A stretch of 64,000 nucleotides of DNA, taken from Sphingomonas baiyangensis. Lineage in GTDB: Bacteria > Pseudomonadota > Alphaproteobacteria > Sphingomonadales > Sphingomonadaceae. The position numbers and the translations under genes were made by a program. Positions within the stretch are counted from its first letter, which is position 1, and each line of letters starts with the position of its first letter. The DNA lies in the NCBI RefSeq assembly GCF_005144715.1, contig NZ_SWKR01000002.1:1248146-1312145 (forward strand), in the 5' to 3' direction. Shown in pieces: positions 45,073 through 55,714 of the stretch. The notes beneath the pieces are model-generated. The model was not told where the DNA came from. It searched no databases and saw nothing but the letters and a program-made list of their open reading frames with translations.

Positions 45073-45639
45073 TCAGCCGGCCGGGGCCGAATTGCGCTTG
45101 CGTCTCAAGACGATGTAAAGCGCGCCGCTGCCGCCGTGGCGCGGGTGCGCGCCGCGTACGGCGGCGATGCGATCGGCATGACGCGATCCCGCCAACCAGT
45201 CGCCGACCGCAGCGCGAATCGCGCCGCGCGCATAAGGTCGCTCGACGCCGGGCTTGGGGGGGCGGCCCGTCACCAGCAGCAGCACACGGTCGCCGCGTGC
45301 CAGCGCCTGATCGAGCCCGCGATCGAGCAGCGCGTGCGCCGATGCGAGCGAATGGCCGTGCAGGTCGATCGTGCTGTCGGGCGCCGCCAGACCGCGCGAC
45401 AGGCGGCGATCCCACCCACCGTCGAGCGTCGAGAGATGTGCCGCGCGTCCAACCGAAAACGTCGCCGGCCGAACGACCGGAGGCGACGGGGATACAGGCA
45501 CTGCGATCCGCCCGGCGGGCTTGTTCGGCACCTGCGCTGGCGGCGGCGCGGCGGCGGGCGAGCGAGCCAGCGGCCGCGCGCTCGCCATCACGCGCGCCCA
45601 CAGAGCGGCTTCGTCAGCGCCGAGCGGCCGCCGTGCCAT
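45073..45639 (-). CDS. Smr/MutS2 domain protein
   Basis: The 188-residue product has a basic, Ala/Pro-rich N-terminus and a C-terminal Smr domain (about 105-185). TIDLHGHSLASAHALLDRG, LLLVTGRPPKPG and a closing HGGSGALYIVLRRKR are visible, which is the LDLHG / TGxG / GGxGA pattern of Smr nucleases. Such stand-alone Smr proteins may cleave DNA or RNA, and the target is unknown. The Met at 45639 begins MARRPLGADE and lies 26 bases inside the mltA 3' end, suggesting one transcript. Confidence 0.85.
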   Translation of the reverse strand: MARRPLGADEAALWARVMASARPLARSPAAAPPPAQVPNKPAGRIAVPVSPSPPVVRPATFSVGRAAHLSTLDGGWDRRLSRGLAAPDSTIDLHGHSLASAHALLDRGLDQALARGDRVLLLVTGRPPKPGVERPYARGAIRAAVGDWLAGSRHADRIAAVRGAHPRHGGSGALYIVLRRKRNSAPAG

Positions 45640-46894
45640 TGGCGCCCAGTCGCGCAAGCGTGCCCTTTGGCACCAGCATGAACGCAGTGCCGCGTGCCGA
45701 CATGCCGCCGGCGATTGCGCGCGCCTCGTCGCCGGCACCCCAGAAGGTGTCGAAGCGGTTGGTGCCCTTGATGGCCCCGCCGGTATCCTGCGCTACCCAG
45801 ATGCCATTGGCATCGGCGCGATCCATCGAAAGGAACACCGGCGCGCCCATCGGCACGAAGCGCGGATCGGTCGCAACGCTCGCCTGCGCGCTTACGGGCA
45901 GGCCCATCGCGCCGAGTGGCCCCGGCCCGGTGAGTTCGCGGAAAAACACGAAGCTTTTGTTCTCGCGCATGATCGCCCGGCCTTCCGCGGGATTGGCGCG
46001 CAGATAGGCCATGATGCCCTGCATCGAGGACTGGCCGGGCTGCAACAGGCCGCGGTCGCGCATCAAGGCGCCGATGCCGGTATAGTCGCGGCCGTTCTGG
46101 CCGGCATAGCCGATGCGCATCACGCCGCCGTCGGGCAGCCGCAGCCGCCCCGATCCCTGCACCTGGAGGAAGAACATCTCGACCGGGTCGGCAGCCCAGG
46201 CGATCACCGGCGCGCGATCCGCCAGCGCACCGTTCTCGATCGCGGTGCGGTCGAAATAGGGCACGAACCGCCCGCCATCGACGCGGCCGCGAATGCGCCG
46301 CCCCTTGAACTCGTCCGAAAAGCTCGAAAGATCGATCTCGATCAGGTCTTCGGGCATGCCGTAGACCGGCACCTCATAGCCGCGCCGCCGATCACGCGAG
46401 CCGGCAATCTCGGGCTCGTAATAGCCCGTGGCGAATGCCTTGCCGTCGGCCACCTGCACCGCTTCGAAATGGTCGCGGAAAAAGTCGCGCGCATCGCCGC
46501 CGCGTGGCGCCGCCGCGCACGCCGCTGCCCAGTCGGCACCGCGCGTCAGGCCGCTCGCGTCAGTACGCCGCTGGAGCGACCCGCAACTGATCGCGAAAGC
46601 CGTGCGTGCGCGCTGCGCCGCTTCAGCGTCGATAGGTAGCGACGCAAGTGCTGGACCGGCACGATAGCCCGCCATCAGCGCGGTGGTCGCAGTGGCCGGC
46701 GCAGCGGGCGCCGCAATCGGTGCGATCGGCGTGGCAGCGATGGGCGACCGTACGCCTAGGCCGGTAGCGGCAGCCGGTCGTGCGACGGGCGGCGCGGCAT
46801 AGCCCCGCTCCTGCGCGGCAGGCACGAGCGCGCCCGCACAACCCGAAAGCATGCAGCCAAATGCCGCTAGCGCGATCCCCCCCGGCAATCGCAT
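45614..46894 (-). CDS. mltA: membrane-bound lytic murein transglycosylase A
   Basis: MltA cleaves peptidoglycan glycan strands with formation of 1,6-anhydromuramic acid. The 426-residue product has a lipoprotein signal MRLPGGIALAAFGCMLSGC (lipobox LSGC at about 16-19), an Ala/Pro linker, and the MltA domain with FATGYYEPEI and VQGSGRL. The C-terminal 3D domain is seen as WVAQDTGGAIKGTNRFDTFWG, with its Asp residues. It lies 4 bases after the Tim44-domain gene and overlaps the Smr gene, forming a three-gene operon. Confidence 0.93.
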   Translation of the reverse strand: MRLPGGIALAAFGCMLSGCAGALVPAAQERGYAAPPVARPAAATGLGVRSPIAATPIAPIAAPAAPATATTALMAGYRAGPALASLPIDAEAAQRARTAFAISCGSLQRRTDASGLTRGADWAAACAAAPRGGDARDFFRDHFEAVQVADGKAFATGYYEPEIAGSRDRRRGYEVPVYGMPEDLIEIDLSSFSDEFKGRRIRGRVDGGRFVPYFDRTAIENGALADRAPVIAWAADPVEMFFLQVQGSGRLRLPDGGVMRIGYAGQNGRDYTGIGALMRDRGLLQPGQSSMQGIMAYLRANPAEGRAIMRENKSFVFFRELTGPGPLGAMGLPVSAQASVATDPRFVPMGAPVFLSMDRADANGIWVAQDTGGAIKGTNRFDTFWGAGDEARAIAGGMSARGTAFMLVPKGTLARLGANGTAAARR

Positions 46895-46898
46895 CGCG

Positions 46899-47543
46899 TC
46901 AGGCCTCGTCGGTTTCGGCGAGCTTCCAGTTCGGATCGTCGCTGCGCAGGCGGCGCGCGAAGGTCCATACGTCGTGCGTCTCGACGGCGTCGGAGAGCGA
47001 TCCGGCGATGACATTGCCGTCGGCGTCGCGCGTAACGGCCGCGATGTCGGCATCGAACCGGACGGTGATGCGGGCAACGCCGTTGTCGAGCGAAGCATCG
47101 GCAATCGCGGCACGCTCGATCGAGACAAGCCGGTTCTCCAGCGTCTCGCCCGCAGCCTCGCGCGCGTCGATCGCCTCGCCAAAGGCTGCGCGCACATCGT
47201 CCTCGGCCAGCCATTCGAGCGTTTCGCGATCGCCCTTCCAATAGGCTTCGAGGATCATCCGATAGGCCGAACGCGCACCCTCGACGAATTGCGGCACGTC
47301 GAACGACGGATCGGCCGCGACGATGGCGCGGATACCCGCATCGGCACGCTGCTCGATCAGCCGCGCCGCCGGGTCGCGTGGTTCGGCCGGCAGGTCGATC
47401 GTGCGCTGCGCGGCGGGCGCGCCTACCCGCTCGTCGGCGGGCTTGGGCAAGGGCTGTTCATGGCCCGTGCGCTTGCCGAGGACCGAATAGAGCCTGAGCG
47501 CGAGAAAGCCCGCGATCATCGCGAGAAGAATGACGTAGAGCAC
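46899..47543 (-). CDS. Tim44/TimA domain protein
   Basis: The 214-residue product has a single N-terminal membrane span (about 2-18) and a basic/proline linker. A C-terminal Tim44-like domain (about 75-210) shows FVEGARSAYRMILEAYWKGD, TLEWLAEDDVRAAF and a closing TFARRLRSDDPNWKL. Bacterial relatives are membrane-associated proteins of unclear function related to mitochondrial Tim44. In alphaproteobacteria they often sit next to mltA and an Smr gene, as here. Confidence 0.88.
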   Translation of the reverse strand: MLYVILLAMIAGFLALRLYSVLGKRTGHEQPLPKPADERVGAPAAQRTIDLPAEPRDPAARLIEQRADAGIRAIVAADPSFDVPQFVEGARSAYRMILEAYWKGDRETLEWLAEDDVRAAFGEAIDAREAAGETLENRLVSIERAAIADASLDNGVARITVRFDADIAAVTRDADGNVIAGSLSDAVETHDVWTFARRLRSDDPNWKLAETDEA

Positions 47544-47631
47544 CGTGCCTCCGACCGTTGGACTCTGAACATAGGCGCGGCGGACGCGCTATTCAAATCC
47601 GGCTTGGGGCCATAGCCCAAACGGCAAGAAA

Positions 47632-47655
47632 GCCGCCCCGTTTCCGGAGCGGCCT
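47632..47655 (-). terminator. rho-independent-type terminator of the CsbD-like gene
   Basis: On the minus strand, 22 bases after the CsbD-like stop, GCCGCTCCG pairs with CGGGGCGGC (one mismatch) around a GAAA loop. TTTCTT follows. The stem spans 47632-47653. Confidence 0.55.
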
Positions 47656-47677
47656 TCATCACGCGTGGCGTAGCGGG

Positions 47678-47848
47678 TCAGATATCGTCGCCGAGTGCGC
47701 CCTTGACCTTGCCGGCGGTCTGCTGCGCCTTGCCCTTGGCTTCCTGCGCCTGGCCCTCTGCCCGCGTCTCGGGATTGTCGGACTTCTGCTTCAACTCGCC
47801 AATGGCTTCATTGACGTTGCCCTTGATCTTGTCGACGAGTTCACCCAT
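47678..47848 (-). CDS. CsbD-like general stress response protein
   Basis: This 56-residue, highly charged protein starts MGELVDKIKGNVNEAIGE. It continues with repeated AEGQAQEAKGKAQQTAGKV and ends KVKGALGDDI, the CsbD family pattern of short hydrophilic stress proteins of unknown biochemical role. A very strong Shine-Dalgarno sequence AAAGGAGG lies 5 bases before the ATG. It stands alone and has its own terminator. Confidence 0.88.
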   Translation of the reverse strand: MGELVDKIKGNVNEAIGELKQKSDNPETRAEGQAQEAKGKAQQTAGKVKGALGDDI

Positions 47849-47954
47849 GAAAGCCTCCTTTGACTATCGATGCGCAAGAAAGGCATCATGCCTTATCTTC
47901 GCTGTCGGGTAGTAAACGGACAGCCGTGACTTCGGTTCCGAAGCTGGTATCGGA

Positions 47955-48959
47955 TCAGATCAAGCCCGCCAGCGGGCTCGAGGGATCGGCGTAGCGCCGC
48001 TTGCTCATGCGGCCGGCGCGATAGCTCATGCGGCCGGCCTCGACCGCCGCCTTCATCGCCGCTGCCATAAGGATCGGGTCCTTGGCTTCGGCGATCGCGG
48101 TGTTCATCAGCACGCCGTCGCAACCCAATTCCATCGCGCGCGCCGCATCGGACGCCTGGCCGACGCCGGCATCGACGAGTACGGGAACCTTGGCGCCTTC
48201 GACGATCAGCCGGATCGTCACCTCGTTCTGGATGCCCAGACCCGATCCGATCGGCGCGCCCAGCGGCATGATCGCCACCGCGCCTGCGTCCTCCAGCCGC
48301 TTCGCCGCGATCGGATCGTCGACACAATAGACCATCGGCAGGAAACCTTCCTTGGCGAGTACCTCGGTCGCGCGCAGCGTCTCGACCATGTCGGGATAGA
48401 GCGTGCGCGCCTCGCCCAGCACTTCGAGTTTCACCAGATCCCAGCCCCCCGCCTCGCGTGCCAGCCTCAGGGTACGGATCGCGCTTTCGGCATCGAAACA
48501 GCCGGCAGTGTTGGGCAGATAGGTGACACGCTTCGGGTCGATATAGTCGGTGAGCATCGGCGCGTTGGGGTCGCTCACATTGACGCGGCGCACCGCGACG
48601 GTGACGATCTCGGCGCCCGACGCCTCGACTGCGGCGGCGTTCTGCGCGAAATCCTTGTACTTGCCGGTGCCCACGATCAGCCGCGAGCGGAAGCTGCGGC
48701 CCGCCACGCTCCAGCTGTCGTCCGCAAGCGGCGCGGCATGATCGCCACCGCCGACGAAGTGGACGATCTCCAGCTCGTCGCCATCCTCCACCATCACCTG
48801 CGCCAGCGTCGACCGCGGCACGACTTCGAGATTGCGCTCCACCGCCACCTTTTCGGGCACCAGCCCCATCTCGGTCGCGAGTTCGGCAAGGCTCAGGCCG
48901 GCGCGCACGCGGCGATGCTCGCCATTGACGCTGATCGATACGGTTCCGTCGGTGTGCAT
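47955..48959 (-). CDS. thiG: ThiS-ThiG fusion: sulfur carrier plus thiazole synthase
   Basis: The 334-residue product joins an N-terminal ThiS-like ubiquitin-fold domain (about 1-72, starting [18 protein letters not shown]) to ThiG (about 80-330). ThiG makes the thiazole phosphate of thiamine from deoxyxylulose phosphate, dehydroglycine and ThiS thiocarboxylate. Motifs are [32 protein letters not shown] with the Schiff-base Lys, and [21 protein letters not shown] Gly-Gly-Gly at 70-72 sits where free ThiS would end, but the chain continues. Met 48959 is used because it begins the ThiS fold. The gene diverges from aroQ. Confidence 0.92.
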   Translation of the reverse strand: MHTDGTVSISVNGEHRRVRAGLSLAELATEMGLVPEKVAVERNLEVVPRSTLAQVMVEDGDELEIVHFVGGGDHAAPLADDSWSVAGRSFRSRLIVGTGKYKDFAQNAAAVEASGAEIVTVAVRRVNVSDPNAPMLTDYIDPKRVTYLPNTAGCFDAESAIRTLRLAREAGGWDLVKLEVLGEARTLYPDMVETLRATEVLAKEGFLPMVYCVDDPIAAKRLEDAGAVAIMPLGAPIGSGLGIQNEVTIRLIVEGAKVPVLVDAGVGQASDAARAMELGCDGVLMNTAIAEAKDPILMAAAMKAAVEAGRMSYRAGRMSKRRYADPSSPLAGLI

Positions 48960-49080
48960 GGCTGCCCCAGGGTTCATTGCGCACGGCGAACGTGTCTCGA
49001 CTTGGCGCGACACGAACGGGTATGGGAAGAGCGCACGATCTAGGCGCCTGCCCGCGCCCCCGCAACCGCGAAGGAACCGC

Positions 49081-49518
49081 ATGGTCGCCACCGTCTATGT
49101 GCTCAACGGCCCCAATCTTAATCTGCTGGGGCTGCGCGAGCCTGAAATCTACGGCGCCGACACGCTCGACGATATCGCCGGGATGCTCGAGGATCGCGCC
49201 CGCGACCTTGATCTGGAAATCGAGATGCGCCAGTCGAACCATGAAGGCCATCTGATCGACTGGCTGCACGAAGCGCAGGCCGAAGGCGCGCGCGCGGTGC
49301 TGCTCAACGCCGGCGGCTTCACGCACACGTCGGTGGCGCTGCACGATGCGATCCGCTCGGTGCGCACGCCGGTGATCGAGGTGCATCTGTCCAACCCGCA
49401 TGCGCGCGAGGATTTCCGCCATACGAGCCTGGTAGGGCGCGCCGCGCGCGGCAGTATCGCGGGGTTCGGTGCGCTCGGCTATGTGCTGGCGCTTGAAGCT
49501 GCCGCGCGCCTCCACTAG
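49081..49518 (+). CDS. aroQ: 3-dehydroquinate dehydratase, type II
   Basis: AroQ dehydrates 3-dehydroquinate to 3-dehydroshikimate in the shikimate pathway. The 145-residue product has [19 protein letters not shown] with the reactive Tyr on the lid, [16 protein letters not shown], and [19 protein letters not shown] with the catalytic His. It is preceded by GAAGGAAC and followed 48 bases later by accB, a common alphaproteobacterial order. Confidence 0.95.
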   Translation: MVATVYVLNGPNLNLLGLREPEIYGADTLDDIAGMLEDRARDLDLEIEMRQSNHEGHLIDWLHEAQAEGARAVLLNAGGFTHTSVALHDAIRSVRTPVIEVHLSNPHAREDFRHTSLVGRAARGSIAGFGALGYVLALEAAARLH

Positions 49519-49566
49519 GGACGCGCGCTTTCACGCATTTCGAAGATCAGGAAAAACGGGGTCGCC

Positions 49567-50054
49567 ATGGACGAGCAGGACGAAAAGCAGGGCATGCGGA
49601 TCGACGTCGATCTCGTGCGGCAGCTCGCCGCCGTTCTCGACGAGACGCGGCTGACCGAGATCGAGGTCGAGGACGGCGAGCGTCGCGTCCGCGTCGCGCG
49701 CGAAGTGACGATCGCGCCGCAGATGATGCAGGCTGCCCCCGCGATGATGGCCCCGGCACTGGCCCATGCCGCCACCCCGGCGCCGCAGGAAGCGGCGGCC
49801 GCACCGGCGGCGGCGGATAATGCCAATGCCGTGCGTTCGCCGATGGTGGGCACGGCCTATCTCTCGGCCGAACCCGGCGCGCGGCCGTTCGTGGCGGCGG
49901 GCCAGCAGGTGGCCGCGGGCGACACGCTGCTGATCGTCGAGGCGATGAAGGTGATGAACCCCATCCTCGCGCCGTCGGCGGGTACGGTGAGGGCGGTGCT
50001 GGTCGACAATGGCCAGCCGGTGGAATTCGACCAGCCGCTGGTCGTCGTCGAATA

Positions 50055-50055
<1 letters not shown>
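49567..50055 (+). CDS. accB: acetyl-CoA carboxylase biotin carboxyl carrier protein
   Basis: AccB carries biotin for acetyl-CoA carboxylase, the first step of fatty acid synthesis. The 162-residue product has an N-terminal helical region, an Ala/Pro linker (about 58-88), and a biotinyl domain with [10 protein letters not shown], where Lys near 127 is biotinylated. Its stop overlaps the accC start. Confidence 0.96.
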
Positions 50056-51410
<1,355 letters not shown>

Positions 51411-51415
51411 ACGGC

Positions 51416-51443
51416 GGGTAGGCGCGAACGCTAGAGCCTACCC
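51416..51443. terminator. bidirectional hairpin between accC and rpoN
   Basis: GGGTAGGC at 51416-51423 and GCCTACCC at 51436-51443 form a perfect 8-bp stem with a 12-base loop, six bases after the accC stop and over the rpoN stop. There is no U-run on either strand, so termination is likely but not certain. Confidence 0.4.
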
Positions 51444-52958
51444 AACCCCCTCCAGCGCCTTTTGCCGGCGGCGCTGGACCGAGCTCCCGATGCCGATGGC
51501 TTCGCGATATTTCGCCACGGTGCGGCGCGCGATATCGAAGCCCTTGGCGTTGAGCAGTTCGACCAGCGTATCGTCGGACAGAATCTTCTTGGGATGTTCG
51601 GCGGCGATGAGCGCGCGGATCGCGCTCTTGACCGCTTCGGCCGATACCGCATCGCCGCCATCGGCCGAGGCGATGCCCGATGTGAAGAAATATTTGAGCT
51701 CGAACAGCCCGCGCGCGCAGCTCAGATATTTGTTGCTGGTGACGCGGCTGACGGTCGATTCGTGCATCTCGATCGCCTCGGCGACGCGTGCCAGCGTGAG
51801 CGGCCTGAGGTGCGAGACGCCGTGGAGGAAGAACGCCTCCTGCTGCTTCACGATCTCGGCGGCCACCTTGATGATCGTGCGCTGGCGCTGGTCGAGCGCC
51901 TTCACCAGCCAGTTCGCGCTGGCGAGACATTCGGTGAGCCAGCTCTTGCTCGCCTTGTCTTGCCTGCCCGCCGCCAGCTCGACATAATAAGCGCGGTTGA
52001 CCAGTACGCGCGGTAGCGTCGCGGCGTTGATCTCGACCGCCCAGCCACCCGCACGGCGCGCGACGAAGATGTCGGGCACGACGCCCTGCGCGGGTTCGCC
52101 GCCATAGCGGCAGCCGGGCTTGGGATCATAGCCGCGCAATTCGCGGATCATGTCGGCCAGATCCTCGTCGTCGACGCCGCAGATGCGCTTCAGCTGCGGC
52201 AACGCGCCGCGCGCGACGAGATCGAGATGCTCGATGAGGCGCGCCATCGCCGGATCGTAGCGATCGGCCTCGCGCGCCTGAATGGCGATGCATTCGGCCA
52301 GATCGCGCGCGCCGACGCCGGTGGGGTCGAAGGTCTGGATCACCGAAAGCACCGCCTCGACGCGCGCGAGCGGAACGCCCAGCCTGTTGGCGACGTCGAG
52401 CAGCGACACCGTGAGGTAGCCGCATTCGTCGATCTGGTCGATCAGCTGCGCGGCGATCACCATGTCGGGCCCGCCGAGCACCTCGCCCGCCTGTGCCATC
52501 AGATGATCGGCGAGCGTCGCGTCGGCGGCGGCGAAACTGTCGAAATCGGGGCCGTCGTCACCGATCGCACCGCTGCCCGAGGTTGCGCCGCCCAGACCAA
52601 GCCCGCCGTCGAGCCCGCCGATCGAATCGGCGGCGCTGTCGTGGTGGAAGCTCTCAGCGGCGAAATCGACGTCGAGCGACTCGCCCGCCGCCGCGCCACC
52701 AGTGGCGAGCAGCTCGTCCGAGCCGGCGGGTTCGTCGCGCGGTGCGGCCGCGGCCTCGTCGGGTCCGCCTTCGCGCTCGACTGCGGGGCCGTCATCGTCG
52801 CGTGCGGCTTCGAGCAGCGGATTGCGCTCGAGCTCCTCGGCGATGAAGCCCTCGACCTCGAGGTTGGAGAGCGCCAGCAGCTTGATCGCCTGCTGGAGCT
52901 GCGGCGTCATCACCAGCGATTGCGACTGGCGCAGATCGAGGCGCGGAGCGAGGCTCAT
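51438..52958 (-). CDS. rpoN: RNA polymerase sigma-54 factor
   Basis: RpoN directs transcription from -24/-12 promoters with enhancer-binding activators. The 506-residue product has the glutamine-rich region I (about 1-50, LDLRQSQSLVMTPQLQQAIKLL broken by length). An acidic region II (about 55-150), a core-binding domain, a helix-turn-helix (HESTVSRVTSNKYL) and the RpoN box ARRTVAKYRE (about 472-481) follow. It is two bases after lptB, the classical lptA-lptB-rpoN arrangement. Confidence 0.96.
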   Translation of the reverse strand: MSLAPRLDLRQSQSLVMTPQLQQAIKLLALSNLEVEGFIAEELERNPLLEAARDDDGPAVEREGGPDEAAAAPRDEPAGSDELLATGGAAAGESLDVDFAAESFHHDSAADSIGGLDGGLGLGGATSGSGAIGDDGPDFDSFAAADATLADHLMAQAGEVLGGPDMVIAAQLIDQIDECGYLTVSLLDVANRLGVPLARVEAVLSVIQTFDPTGVGARDLAECIAIQAREADRYDPAMARLIEHLDLVARGALPQLKRICGVDDEDLADMIRELRGYDPKPGCRYGGEPAQGVVPDIFVARRAGGWAVEINAATLPRVLVNRAYYVELAAGRQDKASKSWLTECLASANWLVKALDQRQRTIIKVAAEIVKQQEAFFLHGVSHLRPLTLARVAEAIEMHESTVSRVTSNKYLSCARGLFELKYFFTSGIASADGGDAVSAEAVKSAIRALIAAEHPKKILSDDTLVELLNAKGFDIARRTVAKYREAIGIGSSVQRRRQKALEGVG

Positions 52959-52960
52959 GG

Positions 52961-53737
52961 CTAGAGCGAGAAGCCCTCGCCCAGATACAGGCGGCGGACA
53001 TTGGCGTCGGCAACGAGTTCGGCGGGGCTGCCGGCGAACAGCACGCGGCCGTCATAGATGATATACGCGCGATCGACGATCTCGAGCGTCTCGCGAACAT
53101 TGTGATCGGTGATGAGCACACCGATGCCGCGGTTCTTCAGCTCGCACACCAGATCGCGGATGTCGGCGATCGAGATGGGGTCGATGCCCGCAAACGGCTC
53201 GTCGAGCAGCATGATCGAGGGATCGGCTGCGAGCGCACGCGCGATCTCGGCGCGGCGGCGCTCGCCGCCCGACAACGCCATCGCGGGCGCGTCGCGCAGG
53301 CGCGTGAGGCCGAACTCGTCGAGCAGCTGATCGAGCCGGCGCGCGCGCGCCGCCTTGTCGGGCTCGGCAAGCTCGAGCACCGCGAGGATGTTCTTCTCGA
53401 CGGTGAGGCCGCGGAAGATCGAGGTTTCCTGCGGCAGATAGCCGAGCCCCAGGATCGCGCGGCGATACATGGGCAAACCGGTGATGTCGTCGCCATCGAG
53501 CATGATGCGGCCGGCATCGGGCTTCACGAGCCCCATCACCGAGTAGAAGCTCGTCGTCTTGCCCGCGCCATTGGGGCCGAGCAGCCCGACGACCTCGCCA
53601 TGGCCGACATGCAGCGACACGTCGGACAGCACGACGCGCTTGTCATAGGCCTTGGCGATCGAAACGACGGCGAGCCCCGAGTCGACCGGACGCTCGACTA
53701 CCGGCTCCATGGCTTCGAGCGTGGTGACGTCGTCCAT
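52961..53737 (-). CDS. lptB: lipopolysaccharide export ABC transporter ATP-binding protein LptB
   Basis: LptB powers extraction of lipopolysaccharide from the inner membrane by LptFG. The 258-residue product has Walker A GPNGAGKTT at 54-62, Q-loop PQETSIF, signature ALSGGERRRAEIARAL, Walker B IMLLDEPFAGIDP and switch His in ITDHNVRETL. The N-terminus is about 20 residues longer than in E. coli. Between it and lptA is a 107-base gap without an ORF. Confidence 0.95.
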   Translation of the reverse strand: MDDVTTLEAMEPVVERPVDSGLAVVSIAKAYDKRVVLSDVSLHVGHGEVVGLLGPNGAGKTTSFYSVMGLVKPDAGRIMLDGDDITGLPMYRRAILGLGYLPQETSIFRGLTVEKNILAVLELAEPDKAARARRLDQLLDEFGLTRLRDAPAMALSGGERRRAEIARALAADPSIMLLDEPFAGIDPISIADIRDLVCELKNRGIGVLITDHNVRETLEIVDRAYIIYDGRVLFAGSPAELVADANVRRLYLGEGFSL

Positions 53738-53844
53738 CGCGGCTTCCCTTTCGCGCGCCTACATCGCGCGGATACGCGTGCTTGGCAAGGTTCGTGCATG
53801 ACCCGACGCGCCGGAACGCGGCGTCGCCGGGGCGGAGTGCGTGG

Positions 53845-54399
53845 TCAGTTGCCGCGCTGGGGTACGGTGAAGCGGCCGGTGACACGGCCGTTCTGGCGCT
53901 CGACGCCGCCTTCGCCCGCCGGCGCGCTGGCGCCGCTGCCAACCGACGACCCGTCGATCACCGCGCGGCCGGTATCGAGATCGATCGACAGCCGCCCGCC
54001 GCGCAGCACGTTGCTGCCCTGCGTCAGCGACACGTCGCCGAGCATGGTGATGACGCGGCGGTTGAGGTCGTAGACGCCATATTGCGCGCTGGCGCGCTGA
54101 TCGGGTCGCGTCACGGTGACGCCACCGGCGGCATCGAGCCGGGAGACCTGCGGATTGCCGCCGATCACTTCGCCGGTGTAGGCGACGGTCACGCGCGCGG
54201 CGCTGAGCGTGAGGTTGGCCTGGCGAATGTCGACACCGCCTGACAGCACCGCACGATTGGCGCGATCCTGAAGCTCGATATTCTGCGCGGCGAAGTCGAT
54301 CGGCGCGTTCGAATTGTGCCGCTGCGCGACCGCGGGCACGCTGGCGGCAGCGCCGAGCGCAAGCAGAAGAGCGGCAAGAGCAGGCATCGGGCGCATCAC
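53845..54399 (-). CDS. lptA: lipopolysaccharide transport periplasmic protein LptA
   Basis: LptA bridges inner and outer membranes for lipopolysaccharide transit. The 184-residue product has a signal peptide (cleavage near AVAQ, about residue 25) and an OstA-like beta-jellyroll domain with PIDFAAQNIELQDRANRAVLSGGVDI-type strands. GDVSLTQGSNVLRGGRLSIDL, a typical LptA segment, is also visible. The Ala/Gly-rich tail is variable. Two Met lie at the start (MMRPM). It overlaps lptC by four bases. Confidence 0.93.
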   Translation of the reverse strand: MMRPMPALAALLLALGAAASVPAVAQRHNSNAPIDFAAQNIELQDRANRAVLSGGVDIRQANLTLSAARVTVAYTGEVIGGNPQVSRLDAAGGVTVTRPDQRASAQYGVYDLNRRVITMLGDVSLTQGSNVLRGGRLSIDLDTGRAVIDGSSVGSGASAPAGEGGVERQNGRVTGRFTVPQRGN

Positions 54400-55040
54400 T
54401 GCCTATTTGCGTTGCCGGGGACGATGCGCAAGCGGGCATTGCCACTCAATTTTACCGTGCGCGCGTCGAGATCGGCATCGAGCCGGTCGCCGCTGAACGT
54501 GCCCTGCGGCGCACGGCCGGTGACGCGCGTGCCCGATTGCAGCCGCCGCTCACGCAGATCGATCGTCGCGTCGCGCGTATCGAGGGCATAACCGTCGGCA
54601 GCGCGGAAGGCGATGGGCCCGTCGATCGCCACCTGCTCGCGCTCCATGTCATACTGCCCCTGCTGCGCGCGCAGCGTGGCGGGACCGTCGGAGAGGCGCA
54701 GGCCGGCCGCCAGATCGTCGAGCGCAACCACGCGCTCGGCCGAGCTGCGCTGCACCGCCGACCCGGCATTGAGCTGGAAGGGGCGCCCCTTGTCATCGGC
54801 CCCGCGATAGCGCGCGGCCTGAATGCGCATGCGCTCCTGCGCGACATCGACCTTGTTCTTGTCGAGCACGAACGAGACGTCGCCGCCGGCGAACAGCGGC
54901 GCCATCACGAGGAATGCCGCAAGCACGCCCACCGCCATCGGCAGCGCGACCTGCAGCAGCTTGACGAGCACGTCGTGGCTGCTGCCGGGCGCGGCCCAGC
55001 GCTGACGCGCCGAGCGCGTGTTGCGCGCTAGTTCAGACAT
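54396..55040 (-). CDS. lptC: lipopolysaccharide export protein LptC
   Basis: LptC is the bitopic inner-membrane component that passes lipopolysaccharide to LptA. The 214-residue product has a membrane span at about 29-50 (LLQVALPMAVGVLAAFLVMAP). The periplasmic jellyroll domain contains RMRIQAARYRGADDKGRPFQL and ALDTRDATIDLRERRLQS. The start overlaps the rnd stop by 8 bases. Confidence 0.9.
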   Translation of the reverse strand: MSELARNTRSARQRWAAPGSSHDVLVKLLQVALPMAVGVLAAFLVMAPLFAGGDVSFVLDKNKVDVAQERMRIQAARYRGADDKGRPFQLNAGSAVQRSSAERVVALDDLAAGLRLSDGPATLRAQQGQYDMEREQVAIDGPIAFRAADGYALDTRDATIDLRERRLQSGTRVTGRAPQGTFSGDRLDADLDARTVKLSGNARLRIVPGNANRQ

Positions 55041-55653
55041 GCGCGAAGATATCGGCCTCGGGCCAGCCCGCGAGATCGAGCTCGGCGCGGTGCGGCAGGA
55101 AGTCGAAGCAGGCCTGCGCCAGTGCCATGCGCCCTTCGCGTTCGAGCCGGCGTTCGAGTTCGACCTTCATCGCATGCAGATAGCGCACGTCGGACGCGGC
55201 ATATTCCTTCTGCGCCTCGGACAGCACGGGGCCGCCCCAGTCAGACGATTGCTGCGCCTTGGAAAGCTCCTGCCCCAGCAATTCTCGCACCAGCTCCTTC
55301 AGGCCGTGCCGATCGGTATACGTGCGCACCAGCCGCGAGGCGATCTTGGTGCAGAAGACGGGCGCGGCGACGATGCCCAGATAATGGCGGATCGCCGCCA
55401 GATCGAACCGCGCGAAGTGATAGAGCTTGGTGCGTGCAGGATCGGCGAGCAGCGTGCGCAGATTGGGCGCGGCATAATCGCTGCCGGGCGAGAAGCGCAC
55501 CAGATGCTCGTCGCCGCCGCCGTCCGAAAGCTGGACGACGCACAGCCGGTCGCGCGGCGTGATGAGCCCCATCGTCTCGGTATCGACGGCGATCGAGGCG
55601 CCGGGCGCGAACAGGCCGGCGGGAATGTCTTCTTCATGGAGATGAACGGTCAT
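55033..55653 (-). CDS. rnd: ribonuclease D family 3'-5' exonuclease
   Basis: The 206-residue product is a DnaQ-like exonuclease with the DEDDy residues: SIAVDTETMGL (Asp and Glu), LYHFARFDLAAIRHYLG (Asp), and SEAQKEYAASDVRYLHAM (Tyr and Asp). It is shorter than E. coli RNase D because it lacks the HRDC domains, which is usual for alphaproteobacterial members next to lptC. The role is presumably 3' trimming of structured RNAs. Met 55653 gives MTVHLHEEDIPAG. Confidence 0.9.
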   Translation of the reverse strand: MTVHLHEEDIPAGLFAPGASIAVDTETMGLITPRDRLCVVQLSDGGGDEHLVRFSPGSDYAAPNLRTLLADPARTKLYHFARFDLAAIRHYLGIVAAPVFCTKIASRLVRTYTDRHGLKELVRELLGQELSKAQQSSDWGGPVLSEAQKEYAASDVRYLHAMKVELERRLEREGRMALAQACFDFLPHRAELDLAGWPEADIFAHV

Positions 55654-55714
55654 CGCAGCCGCATAGGCGGGCTGCGATGAACGCTCAATGGCGAAAGCGG
55701 CCACGCAGGCGCGA

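Noticed and set aside
48960..49080. TPP riboswitch ahead of thiSG
   Set aside because: The 121-base divergent spacer to aroQ lacks recognisable CUGAGA and ACCUGA core elements on the minus strand.
53804..53826. CGACGC/GCGTCG inverted repeat between lptA and lptB
   Set aside because: Only a 6-bp stem with an 11-base loop and no U-run. Such repeats are frequent in high-GC DNA, so no terminator is called.
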